A stretch of DNA of 22,652 nucleotides from contig JBDHRG010000041.1 in NCBI GenBank assembly GCA_039807445.1, forward strand, positions 1-22,652, in the 5' to 3' direction. Below, one piece after another: positions 16,576 through 22,652 of the stretch; position 1 is the first letter of the stretch, and every line of letters starts with the position of its first letter. Below the pieces are notes generated by a model, which ran no database searches, was not told where the DNA came from, and was given only the letters and a program-made list of their open reading frames with translations. The translations under genes and the position numbers were made by a program. This DNA comes from JBDHRG01 sp039807445. GTDB taxonomy: Bacteria; Pseudomonadota; Gammaproteobacteria; Competibacterales; Competibacteraceae.

Positions 16576-16688
16576 GGGATCTCCTCCAGCTTGCGTGGTT
16601 GGCTGTTCTCGTCGCGCGCCAGTGCGTACCGCCCGGAAGCGCCGGCAACCCTGCCTCTGCGCCGAGCGGTGCCCGGTGTCCTGACGCG

Positions 16689-16754
16689 ACTATCGACAGC
16701 CGACACCGGCTTCGGAAGCGATATTTTTCGGGGCCAGGATTCGGGTTCTTCGAT
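16689..16754 (-). promoter_or_regulatory. choX promoter with 41-bp bipartite LysR operator (copy B)
   Basis: 16714-16731 reads GGAAGCGATATTTTTCGG, identical to copy A before betC, and after 9 nt 16741-16754 reads TCGGGTTCTTCGAT. Toward choX, 19 nt separate it from GATAGT (complement of 16689-16694), a 4/6 match to the -10 consensus; the same 19-nt spacing occurs at betC. The expected transcript would have a leader of roughly 100 nt. Identity between two promoters of one pathway, in the same orientation, is strong evidence of a shared activator site. Confidence 0.75.
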
Positions 16755-16909
16755 GGGGTGAGGGCGCATCTGCGCATGGCCAACCGCATCGCGGGCCGCG
16801 AGCTCTACCGCTGGCGGCTGTTCAGCCGCGACAAGCTGCCCTGATCCCGCCGGCAGCGGATCCGGATACTCGAAGAGCACCCGCCGAGCGGCGGCAGGCG
16901 AGCCCGCCG
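16755..16909 (+). other. Gap before glgC 3' end, with a short gene-end-like fragment
   Basis: A short open stretch ending in TGA at 16844 encodes ANRIAGRELYRWRLFSRDKLP, which reads like a natural protein C-terminus. Upstream it runs into the choX operator and has no plausible start or ribosome-binding site, so I treat it as a possible remnant of a lost gene. GC-rich inverted sequence at about 16880-16910 could help end glgC transcription, but it lacks a U-tract. Confidence 0.2.
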
Positions 16910-18163
16910 TCAGCGGATGTAGTGCAGTCGCTGCCCGAGCATCTCGGGCGTCACCAGCACCACGCCCTGCGGCGTCACCGTGAAGCGGCGCGCGTCGTCC
17001 TCGGCGTCGATGCCGATCGTCATCGCTGCCGGGATGCGGCAGCCGCGGTCGATCACCGCGCGGCGGATGACGCAGCCCTCGCCCACCTCGACCTCGGGCA
17101 GCACCACCGAATCCTCGAGCTCGGCCCGCGGGCGCACGTGCACGCGCGAAAACAGCAGCGAGTGCACGACACTGCCCGCGATCACGCAGCCGCCCGACAC
17201 CATCGCGTGCGAGGCCAGGCCCTGGTGCAGGAACTTCGCCGGCGGCAGCTGCACCTGGTGCGTCAGGATCGGCCAGCCCTCGTCGTAGATGTCGAGCTCG
17301 GGCTCGGCCTCGAGCAGCTCCATGTTCGCCAGCCAGAAGGCGTCGACGGTACCGACGTCGCGCCAGTACGGCTGCTGTCTCGAGGCCGGGTCGCGGAACG
17401 GATAGGCGTACACCTTGCAGCCGGCCTCGATCGCCGCCGGGATCACGTCGAGGCTGAAGTCGTGGCGCGAGGCCGGCTCGTCGGCATCGCGGATCAGGCG
17501 ATCGACCAGGAACTCGTGGCCGAACACGTAGTTGCCCATCGACACCAGCGCGCGGCCCGGCTTGCCGGGGATGGGCTCGGGATCGGCCGGCTTCTCGGTG
17601 AAGCGCGTCACGCGGCCGTGCTCGTCGACCGACATCACGCCGAAGGCGCGCGCCTCGCCGATCGGCACCTCGAGGCAGGCCACCGTCATGTCGGCGCCGC
17701 GCTCGACGTGCCAGGCCAGCATCGGGCCGAAGTCCATCCGGTAGACGTGGTCGCCGGCCAGCACCAGCACGAAGCGCGGGCGGTGGGTACGGACGATGTC
17801 GAGGTTCTGGTAAACCGCATCGGCGGTGCCCGCGTACCACTCCTTCGAATGCCGCTGCGAAGCCGGCAGCACTTCGACGAACTCGCCGAGCTCGTTGCGC
17901 AGCGTGCCCCAGGCGTTGACCAGGTGACGGATCAGCGAATACGCCTTGTACTGCGTCAGCACGCAGATGCGGCGGATGCCGGAATTCATGCAGTTGCTGA
18001 TCGGGAAGTCGATGATGCGGAACTTGCCGCCGAAGTACACGGCGGGCTTGGCGCGCCAGCGCACCAGCTCCTGCAGGCGCCCGCCGCTGCCGCCGGCCAG
18101 GATCAGCGCGAGCGTGTCGCGCGTCAGGCGGCTGACGTAGCGCGGATTCTGGACGATCTCCAT
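16910..18163 (-). CDS. glgC: Glucose-1-phosphate adenylyltransferase (ADP-glucose pyrophosphorylase)
   Basis: Makes ADP-glucose from ATP and glucose-1-phosphate, the committed step of bacterial glycogen synthesis. The 417 residues carry the nucleotidyltransferase signature LILAGGSGGRL (here Ser replaces the Arg more often seen in GGRG), RAKPAVYFGGKFRIIDFPIS, EWYAGTADAVYQN, LVLAGDHVYRMD, the sugar-phosphate site FTEKP and YWRDVGTVDAFWLANMEL. A C-terminal left-handed beta-helix follows (VSGGCVIAGSVVHSLLFSRV to AVIDRGCRIP). Length fits GlgC (about 420). GGGGGA lies upstream of the ATG. No other glycogen gene adjoins it, and the 133 nt upstream show nothing clear. Confidence 0.96.
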   Translation of the reverse strand: MEIVQNPRYVSRLTRDTLALILAGGSGGRLQELVRWRAKPAVYFGGKFRIIDFPISNCMNSGIRRICVLTQYKAYSLIRHLVNAWGTLRNELGEFVEVLPASQRHSKEWYAGTADAVYQNLDIVRTHRPRFVLVLAGDHVYRMDFGPMLAWHVERGADMTVACLEVPIGEARAFGVMSVDEHGRVTRFTEKPADPEPIPGKPGRALVSMGNYVFGHEFLVDRLIRDADEPASRHDFSLDVIPAAIEAGCKVYAYPFRDPASRQQPYWRDVGTVDAFWLANMELLEAEPELDIYDEGWPILTHQVQLPPAKFLHQGLASHAMVSGGCVIAGSVVHSLLFSRVHVRPRAELEDSVVLPEVEVGEGCVIRRAVIDRGCRIPAAMTIGIDAEDDARRFTVTPQGVVLVTPEMLGQRLHYIR

Positions 18164-18296
18164 GCGGTATCCCCCTGCGCGGGGTCGGCTGCCCCGTGCC
18201 GCGCATCTTAAACGCAAACCCGCCCGCCCCGGACTGAACCCTCGCCGCCGGGCGTGACTCTGAACCAGGCGTACCGCGACCCGGGAGGAGACTCCG

Positions 18297-18851
18297 ATGC
18301 CGTTGGCCGATTTCACGCTGTCGCCGTTCCTCGCCTACGGGCTGCTGCTGCTCGCCGCGCTGGTCGCCGGCGAGCTGGGCGAGCGCGTGCTGCGGCTGCC
18401 GCGCGCGACCGCCTACGTGCTCGCCGGCGCCGCGGTGCCGGTGCTCGCGCTCGACCAGCGCCTGGGCGTGTCGCCCTTGCCGCTGCAGGCGCTGGGCGAG
18501 TACTGCCTGGGGCTGGTGCTGTTCGAGGTCGGCCGCAACCTCGACCTCGGCTGGCTGCGCCGCAATCCCTGGCTGCTGGCCACTGCGCTGGCTGAAGCCC
18601 TGCTCGGCTTGGCCGCCGAGCTGGTCGAGCCCGAGAGCGGGCGGCGCGTGGCGCTCGGCGAAGAGCTCGCGGCGATGCTCGAGCGCCTGGCGCCGCGTTT
18701 CACCGCGCTCGATGCCGAGGACGCGCTCGCGCACCTGCGCGCCGCACTCGCCGAAGGCACGCAAGCCGACCGGCTGCGCGCCTGGGCGGCCGAGACGGGC
18801 GGGCTCGAGGGCGTGGTACGGCGGCAGGTCGAGGCGTGGGCTGCCGGGTGA
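18297..18851 (+). CDS. Chimeric ORF: CPA2 antiporter N-terminus joined to carboxylate-amine ligase C-terminus
   Basis: The 184 residues fall into two unrelated parts. Residues 1 to about 101 look like the first membrane segments of a KefB/CPA2-type cation/proton antiporter (YGLLLLAALVAGELGERVLR, LPRATAYVLAGAAV, LGLVLFEVGRNLDLGWLRRN, PWLLATALAEA). Residues from about 104 look like the end of a GCS2/YbdK carboxylate-amine ligase (AAELVEPESGRRVALGEELA, MLERLAPRF, ALAHLRAALAEGTQADRLRA). Neither part contains its family's catalytic core. The reading frame is unbroken and GGGAGGAG lies 6 nt before the ATG, so it may still be translated. I infer an in-frame deletion fusing two former neighbours at about 18600. 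Its stop abuts the mtnC stop with no gap. Confidence 0.65.
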   Translation: MPLADFTLSPFLAYGLLLLAALVAGELGERVLRLPRATAYVLAGAAVPVLALDQRLGVSPLPLQALGEYCLGLVLFEVGRNLDLGWLRRNPWLLATALAEALLGLAAELVEPESGRRVALGEELAAMLERLAPRFTALDAEDALAHLRAALAEGTQADRLRAWAAETGGLEGVVRRQVEAWAAG

Positions 18852-19526
18852 TCAGACCTCGACACCGTCGAAGTCGGCCGCCTGGCGGTGTGTCGCCCGC
18901 GGGTCCAGCGTGCCTCCGCGCACCAGCTGGGTGGTGGACAGGCCGGCGGCGCGCGCGGCGTCGAGCTCTTCGACGATGTCGGACAGGAACAGGATTTCCG
19001 CCGCCGACAGCCCGATCGCCGCGCCGATGCGACGGTAGGATTCCACCTCGCGCTTGTGGCCGCTGGTGGTGTCGAACCAGCCGCTGAACAGCGGCGTCAG
19101 GTCGCCGTGGGTGGTGTGGCCGAAGATCAGCTTTTGCGCGTGCACCGAGCCCGACGAGTAGACGTACAGCTTCAGGCCCTGCGCCTGCCAGCCGCGCAGC
19201 CTGCGCGCGGCGTCGGCGTAGACGTGGCCCTGGAAGTCGCCGCTCGCGTAGCCCTGCGCCCAGATCAGCCCCTGCAGCGCCTTCAGCGAGGTGGCCTTGC
19301 GGTCTTCGGCCATCCAGGCGAGCAGCTGGGCGACGCTCTGCTCGCGGTCGAGCGGACGGTCGGCCTCGACCGCCACCTGCGCCAATAGCGCCGCCACCTC
19401 GGGCTCGTCGCCGTGCGCGGCGACGAAGCCCGGCAGGCGCGCGCGCGCGTACGGGAACAGCACGTCGTGGACGAAGGCGATCGCCGAGGTCGTGCCTTCG
19501 ATGTCGGTCAGGATGGCTTTGATCAT
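18852..19526 (-). CDS. mtnC: Enolase-phosphatase E1 (2,3-diketo-5-methylthiopentyl-1-phosphate enolase/phosphatase)
   Basis: HAD-superfamily enzyme of the methionine salvage pathway; it enolises and dephosphorylates 2,3-diketo-5-methylthiopentyl-1-phosphate to the acireductone used by MtnD. The 224 residues begin MIKAILTDIEGTTSAIAFVH, with the HAD nucleophile segment DIEGTT (Asp8, Glu10), then LIWAQGYASGDFQGHVY, LYVYSSGSVHAQKLIFGH and the acidic motif LFLSDIVEELDAA. The length is typical of MtnC. No Shine-Dalgarno is visible before the ATG at 19526; instead the heptamer array and its potential hairpin lie just upstream, between mtnD and mtnC. It is the last gene of mtnB-mtnD-mtnC. Confidence 0.95.
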   Translation of the reverse strand: MIKAILTDIEGTTSAIAFVHDVLFPYARARLPGFVAAHGDEPEVAALLAQVAVEADRPLDREQSVAQLLAWMAEDRKATSLKALQGLIWAQGYASGDFQGHVYADAARRLRGWQAQGLKLYVYSSGSVHAQKLIFGHTTHGDLTPLFSGWFDTTSGHKREVESYRRIGAAIGLSAAEILFLSDIVEELDAARAAGLSTTQLVRGGTLDPRATHRQAADFDGVEV

Positions 19527-19543
19527 CGTTCTGGGAAGTGTGG

Positions 19544-19631
19544 GGGATGGGTGAGCAGTGATGGGGAATGGGGACCACTCACTTCTCACCCATTCCTCAT
19601 CCCTCATTCCCCATCACCGCTCACCCATCCC
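19544..19631. repeat. Heptamer-phased inverted repeat between mtnD and mtnC
   Basis: The left arm reads GGGATGG, GTGAGCA, GTGATGG, GGAATGG in uninterrupted 7-nt phase from 19544 to 19571. The right arm (19576-19631), read on the minus strand, gives GGGATGG, GTGAGCG, GTGATGG, GGAATGA, GGGATGA, GGAATGG, GTGAGAA, GTGAGTG, also in strict phase. Segments 19546-19570 and 19605-19629 are complementary over 25 nt with one mismatch, so the mtnBDC transcript would fold into a long hairpin about 20 nt before the mtnC start. The same words occur at 20881-21017. Confidence 0.85.
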
Positions 19632-19645
19632 CATCCCCCGAAGCG

Positions 19646-20191
19646 TCAGTTGTCGAGCCGCGGGAAGCGTTCGGCGATCGGGTCGCCGGTGGAGTTCGCG
19701 ACCCAGCCCTCGGGGTTGGTGAACAGGCGTATGCACTTGAAGTCCGGGTTCGGCCCCATGTCGAACCAGTGCCGGGTATTGGCCGACACGCTGATCAGGT
19801 CGCCCTTTTCGCACAGCACAGCGTATACGCGCTCGCCCTGGTGGATGCAGAACAGCCCCTGCCCGTCGACGAAGAAACGCACTTCGTACTCCGAATGCGT
19901 GTGCTCGTTCAGGAACTTGGCGCGCAACGCCTCTTTCTGCGGGTGGTCGGGCGTCAGCGCGATCACGTCGACCGACTGGAAGCCGTGGCGGCTCATCAGC
20001 CGGTCGATCGAGTCGCGGTAGGCGGCGATCACCTCGTCCTGCCCGGCCTCGGCCGGAAGCTCGCGGTCGGCGCGCCAGCGCTCGAACAGCACGCCGGCCT
20101 TGTCGAGCTCGCGGGCGATCGCCGCGCCTTCGGTGAACACGGCGGGTGGCTGATCCGCGTCTGCGGCAGCATGGATGCGCAGCTCGCTCAT
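19646..20191 (-). CDS. mtnD: Acireductone dioxygenase
   Basis: Cupin dioxygenase of methionine salvage. With Fe it converts acireductone to 4-methylthio-2-oxobutanoate and formate; with Ni it gives an off-pathway product. The 181 residues contain the metal ligands His97, His99 and Glu103 (NEHTHSEYEVRFFV) and His141 (NTRHWFDMG), one position offset from the Klebsiella enzyme, plus the typical C-terminal IRLFTNPEGWVA. Its ATG overlaps the mtnB stop by 4 nt (ATGA), so the two are translationally coupled. Downstream the heptamer array separates it from mtnC by 119 nt. Confidence 0.97.
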   Translation of the reverse strand: MSELRIHAAADADQPPAVFTEGAAIARELDKAGVLFERWRADRELPAEAGQDEVIAAYRDSIDRLMSRHGFQSVDVIALTPDHPQKEALRAKFLNEHTHSEYEVRFFVDGQGLFCIHQGERVYAVLCEKGDLISVSANTRHWFDMGPNPDFKCIRLFTNPEGWVANSTGDPIAERFPRLDN

Positions 20192-20817
20192 GGATTTCCG
20201 ATCCTCCGCAACAGGGTTTCGCACTCGAACAGGTATTCGAAGGCTTCGACGTGGCGCACCGCGTCGTCGACCGTCGCGCCCCAGGTGTAGAAGCCGTGGC
20301 CGGCGATCAGATAGCCGCAGGTGTCGGGGTTGCGGTCGAGGTAGTGCCCGACCTCGGCGGCCAGGCGGGCGATGTGCTGGTCGTTCGGAAACACCGGTAC
20401 GCGCACGCGCGTGGCGTGGGTCTCGATGCCCGGGAAAGCCTTCAGCACTTCGAGATCCGACAGCCACAGCGCCTCGGGCTCGAGCAGCGACAGCACGGTG
20501 GCGCTGACCGAGTGCGTGTGCAGCACGGCGCCGATCCGCGGGTCGCGCCTGTACAGCGAGGCGTGCAGCAGCGCCTCGGCCGAAGGCTGTTTGCCCGGCG
20601 AAGCCGAATGGTCGGCGAAGTCGCACAGCATCAGCCCCTCGGCGTCGAGCCGCCCCTTGTGGCGCCCGGACACCGTGATCACCGCGTGCTCGGCGTCGAG
20701 CCGCGCCGAGAAATTGCCGCTGGTCGCCGGTACCCAGCCGCGCGAAAAGAAGAAGCGGCCGGCCTCGATCAGCTGCGCCGCCAGCTCCTGGAAACGGGAA
20801 GACTCCGAGACGTCCAT
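20188..20817 (-). CDS. mtnB: Methylthioribulose-1-phosphate dehydratase
   Basis: Class II aldolase-fold zinc enzyme that dehydrates 5-methylthioribulose-1-phosphate to 2,3-diketo-5-methylthiopentyl-1-phosphate, the MtnC substrate. The 209 residues include the SGNFSARLD substrate loop (33-41), a KQPSAEALLH segment with the likely catalytic Glu81, the zinc ligands His100 and His102 (HTHSVSATVLS) and His174 (YLIAGHGFYTWG). GGGAGGGG lies just upstream of the ATG at 20817; longer readings enter the upstream repeat array and are not credible. It is the first gene of mtnB-mtnD-mtnC. The preceding salvage steps (mtnA, and mtnP or mtnN/mtnK) are not in the window. Confidence 0.96.
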   Translation of the reverse strand: MDVSESSRFQELAAQLIEAGRFFFSRGWVPATSGNFSARLDAEHAVITVSGRHKGRLDAEGLMLCDFADHSASPGKQPSAEALLHASLYRRDPRIGAVLHTHSVSATVLSLLEPEALWLSDLEVLKAFPGIETHATRVRVPVFPNDQHIARLAAEVGHYLDRNPDTCGYLIAGHGFYTWGATVDDAVRHVEAFEYLFECETLLRRIGNP

Positions 20818-20880
20818 ACACCCCTCCCTCGCCCAAAGGCGCACCACTGTATGCGATACGCCGATGGGGGTCCAGATCGC

Positions 20881-21017
20881 GCGATGGGGAATGGGTGAGC
20901 GGTGATGGGGAATGCGTGAAGCGTGAAGCGTGAAGCGTGAAGCGTGAAGCGTGAAGCGTGAACACGTTTCACGTTTTCTCACTCATCCCCCATCACCGCT
21001 CACCCATTCCCGCTCAC
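20881..21017. repeat. Heptamer array: phased 7-bp words with six perfect GTGAAGC copies and an inverted arm
   Basis: Twelve consecutive heptamers run without slippage from 20881 to 20964: GCGATGG, GGAATGG, GTGAGCG, GTGATGG, GGAATGC, six GTGAAGC (20916-20957) and GTGAACA. The opposite arm (20962-21017), read on the minus strand, gives GTGAGCG, GGAATGG, GTGAGCG, GTGATGG, GGGATGA, GTGAGAA, AACGTGA, AACGTGT. Segments 20887-20914 and 20984-21011 are complementary at 27 of 28 positions. It fills most of the gap between mtnB and the divergent sugar dehydrogenase gene; the remaining bases (20818-20880 and 21018-21125) show no clear promoter. Confidence 0.9.
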
Positions 21018-21125
21018 GCCCCGATTCGGCGCCGAAGATGACAACCGTGCTGCAACGCAGCGCCGGGAACCGTGCGCCGTCCGGCGTGGTCGATGCAAGC
21101 GTTGCTCGCCAGCGAGGATCCGACG

Positions 21126-22208
21126 ATGCCGAAGATCGCCAGCGGACTCTGCGCCCTGCTGCTCGCGCTGGCCACGGGGTCCGTGGGCGCCGAGTTGCGG
21201 CTGCCGCCGGGCTTCCGCATCGCGGTCTGGGCCGAGGGGGTGCGCGATGCGCGTACGCTGGTGCTGGCCGACGACGGCACCGTGTTCGTCGGCACGCGCA
21301 GCGCCGGGCGGGTCTATGCGCTGCGCGACGCCGACGGCGACGGCCGTGCCGAGCGCCGCTGGACCGTGGCCGAGGGCTTGCAGATGCCGAACGGCATCGC
21401 CTGGCGCGACGGCAGCCTGTACGTCGCCGACCTCGACCGGCTGCTGCGCTACGACGGCCTGCCCGCCCGCCTCGACGCCCCGCCTGCACCGCGAGTGCTG
21501 CGCGACGACTTGTCCGACGAGCGCCACCACGGCTGGCGTTTCATCGCCTTCGGCCCCGACGGCAAGCTGTACCTGGCGCTCGGCGCACCGTGCAACGTCT
21601 GCGAGCGGCTGGCCGAGATCCGCCGCATGGATGCCGACGGCCGCAACGAGGAAGTCGTCGCGCGCGGCATCCGCAACTCGGTCGGCTTCGCCTGGCGCCC
21701 GGGTACCACCGAGCTGTGGCTGACCGACAACGGCCGCGACTGGCTCGGTGACGACCGTCCGCCCGACGAAATCGACATCGTCACCGCGCCCGGCCGCCAC
21801 TACGGCTATCCGTACTGCCATGGCCGCGACATCCCCGACCCCGAGTTCGGCCGCGGCAAGTCCTGCGCCGATTACGCGCCGCCGGCGCTCGAGCTCGGCG
21901 CGCACGTGGCGCCACTCGGCATCGCGTTCTATACGGGAACGCAGTTCCCGGCCGAATACCGCGGCGACGCCTTCGTCGCCGAACACGGCTCGTGGAACCG
22001 CAGCCGCAAGGTCGGCTACCGTGTGATACGCGTGCGTATCGGCGCCGACGGCCGCCCGCTGGGCTACGAGCCGTTCGCCGAGGGCTGGCTCGACGGCGAG
22101 CATGCCAGCGGCCGCCCGTCCTACCTGCTGCAGCTGCCGGACGGTTCGCTGCTGCTGTCGGACGACGCCGGCGGACGCCTCTACCGGATCAGCTACCGCG
22201 GCCCGTGA
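21126..22208 (+). CDS. Secreted PQQ-dependent sugar dehydrogenase / sorbosone dehydrogenase-like beta-propeller
   Basis: The 360 residues begin with a signal peptide (MPKIASGLCALLLALATGSV, cleavage near GAE), so the product is periplasmic. The mature part shows the soluble aldose/sorbosone dehydrogenase pattern: LPPGFRIAVWAEGVRDARTL, VFVGTRSAGRVYALRDADGD, MPNGIAWRDGSLYVAD, HHGWRFIAFGPDGKLYLALG, VARGIRNSVGFAWRPGTTEL, WLTDNGRDWLGDDRPPDEID, and a C-terminal LPDGSLLLSDDAGGRLYRISY. Enzymes of this family oxidise sugars with PQQ; the sugar cannot be predicted. A small cysteine cluster (CNVC, YCHG, SCAD) may form disulfides. GCGAGGA lies 7 nt before the ATG. Confidence 0.88.
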   Translation: MPKIASGLCALLLALATGSVGAELRLPPGFRIAVWAEGVRDARTLVLADDGTVFVGTRSAGRVYALRDADGDGRAERRWTVAEGLQMPNGIAWRDGSLYVADLDRLLRYDGLPARLDAPPAPRVLRDDLSDERHHGWRFIAFGPDGKLYLALGAPCNVCERLAEIRRMDADGRNEEVVARGIRNSVGFAWRPGTTELWLTDNGRDWLGDDRPPDEIDIVTAPGRHYGYPYCHGRDIPDPEFGRGKSCADYAPPALELGAHVAPLGIAFYTGTQFPAEYRGDAFVAEHGSWNRSRKVGYRVIRVRIGADGRPLGYEPFAEGWLDGEHASGRPSYLLQLPDGSLLLSDDAGGRLYRISYRGP

Positions 22209-22233
22209 GGGACCTTCAACCGGAGGACACATC

Positions 22234-22371
22234 ATGAAGAAACTGACCGCGATCCTCGCCGCGCTGCTGCTCGGGCTGACGCTCGGCGCCTGCAACACCG
22301 TCAAGGGCGTCGGCAAGGATGTCGAGAAAGGCGGCGAGGCGATCCAGAAAGCCGGCTCGGGCGGCTACTGA
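22234..22371 (+). CDS. Entericidin A/B-family small lipoprotein (first copy)
   Basis: A 45-residue lipoprotein precursor: MKKLTAILAALLLGLTLGAC forms a signal sequence with lipobox LGAC (Cys20), followed by the entericidin-type NTVKGVGKDVEKGGEAIQKA. In E. coli, EcnA and EcnB are tandem small lipoproteins described as antidote and toxin in stationary-phase lysis. CGGAGGA upstream is a good ribosome-binding site. It starts 25 nt after the sugar dehydrogenase stop and ends at a strong terminator. Whether it acts as toxin, antidote or structural lipoprotein cannot be told from sequence. Confidence 0.9.
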   Translation: MKKLTAILAALLLGLTLGACNTVKGVGKDVEKGGEAIQKAGSGGY

Positions 22372-22389
22372 AGCCGCACGTCCGCGCGG

Positions 22390-22414
22390 GGCCCCGGCGC
22401 GCCGGGGCCTTTTT
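22390..22414 (+). terminator. Intrinsic terminator after first entericidin gene
   Basis: A perfect 20-nt palindrome of GGCCCCGGC type (22390-22409) is followed at once by five T residues, 18 nt past the stop of the first entericidin-like gene. This suggests the second copy has its own promoter or depends on readthrough. Confidence 0.85.
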
Positions 22415-22475
22415 GCATCCGCCCGCCGGCGGGTATCCTCTCGAGCCGTATGCCGATCATCGCCGAGGAAGCCCG

Positions 22476-22604
22476 ATGCGCAAGACCGCCGCCCTGCTCG
22501 CCGCGCTGCTGCTGAGCCTGACGCTCGGCGCCTGCAACACCGTACGCGGCGTCGGCAAGGATATCGCTGCCGGCGGCGAAGCGATCCAGCGCGCGACGCG
22601 CTGA
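22476..22604 (+). CDS. Entericidin A/B-family small lipoprotein (second copy)
   Basis: A 42-residue paralogue of the preceding gene: MRKTAALLAALLLSLTLGAC with lipobox Cys20, then NTVRGVGKDIAAGGEAIQRA. It is nearly the same length, with changes mainly in the charged tail (Lys/Glu replaced by Ala or Arg). GAGGAAG precedes the ATG. The two copies arose by tandem duplication and are separated by a terminator, recalling the E. coli ecnA-ecnB arrangement. Confidence 0.9.
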   Translation: MRKTAALLAALLLSLTLGACNTVRGVGKDIAAGGEAIQRATR

Positions 22605-22606
22605 GC

Positions 22607-22652
22607 ATGCCGCTCGAGCTCCTGCTGCTGCCACCGAGCGGGCCGCTGCTCG
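22607..22652 (+). CDS. Start of a further gene, truncated by window end
   Basis: An ATG 2 nt after the preceding stop opens MPLELLLLPPSGPLL before the sequence ends. The hydrophobic start with LLLPPSGPLL is reminiscent of the first membrane segment of YdcF/ElyC (DUF218) proteins, but 15 residues are too few to decide, and no clear ribosome-binding site is seen. Confidence 0.35.
   Translation, partial: MPLELLLLPPSGPLL

Noticed and set aside
16350..18764. An 804-codon minus-strand frame spanning choX, glgC and the chimeric ORF
   Set aside because: It crosses three well-supported genes in a different frame and includes the glgC upstream gap; it has no coherent protein features.
20188..20982. 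N-terminal extension of mtnB through the repeat array, giving a repeated HASRFTL peptide
   Set aside because: The extension is a translation of the 7-bp DNA repeat; the strong ribosome-binding site and family alignment place the start at 20817.
20881..21017. CRISPR array
   Set aside because: Units are 7 bp and contiguous without spacers; there are no 25-40 bp direct repeats and no cas genes.

Overview
The window is GC-rich proteobacterial chromosome with densely packed metabolic genes. RdgC, a Pseudomonas-like mtnB-mtnD-mtnC order, a phasin, an entericidin pair and a membrane-bound respiratory nitrate reductase point to a beta- or gammaproteobacterium. It looks like a facultatively denitrifying organism that stores polyhydroxyalkanoate and glycogen. 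I cannot name the genus. There is no rRNA, tRNA, CRISPR array, transposase or integrase.

Left part (1-6007). The first ~3 kb is the 5' four-fifths of narG on the minus strand, running off the left edge. Upstream of it are an orphan Mu GemA-like gene, a LysR gene that has lost its DNA-binding domain, and an intact LysR gene divergent from a small NAD(P)-binding oxidoreductase gene.

Centre-left (6008-11154). A tightly overlapping three-gene operon encodes a 2-oxoacid (probably pyruvate) dehydrogenase E1-alpha, E1-beta and E2; no E3 gene is present. It converges with rdgC. A divergent phasin gene follows, with a clear promoter candidate and a strong intrinsic terminator.

Centre (11305-16760). 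This is a choline-O-sulfate module: choline sulfatase (betC) overlapping a SulP anion transporter on the minus strand, a divergent LysR regulator, then a periplasmic choline-binding protein (choX) on the minus strand. The betC/lysR intergenic region and the choX upstream region carry the same 41-bp bipartite sequence, in the same orientation and with the same 19-nt distance to a -10-like hexamer. I read this as the operator of the local LysR protein, and it is the best regulatory finding in the window.

Right part (16910-22652). glgC is followed by a chimeric ORF that joins the N-terminus of a CPA2-type cation/proton antiporter to the C-terminus of a carboxylate-amine ligase. Then come the methionine-salvage genes mtnB, mtnD and mtnC, a secreted PQQ-type sugar dehydrogenase, two tandem entericidin-like lipoproteins and the start of another gene. 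The mtnBD pair is bracketed by two unusual intergenic arrays of 7-bp words in strict heptameric phase, arranged as inverted arms. A weaker relative lies between the E2 gene and rdgC.
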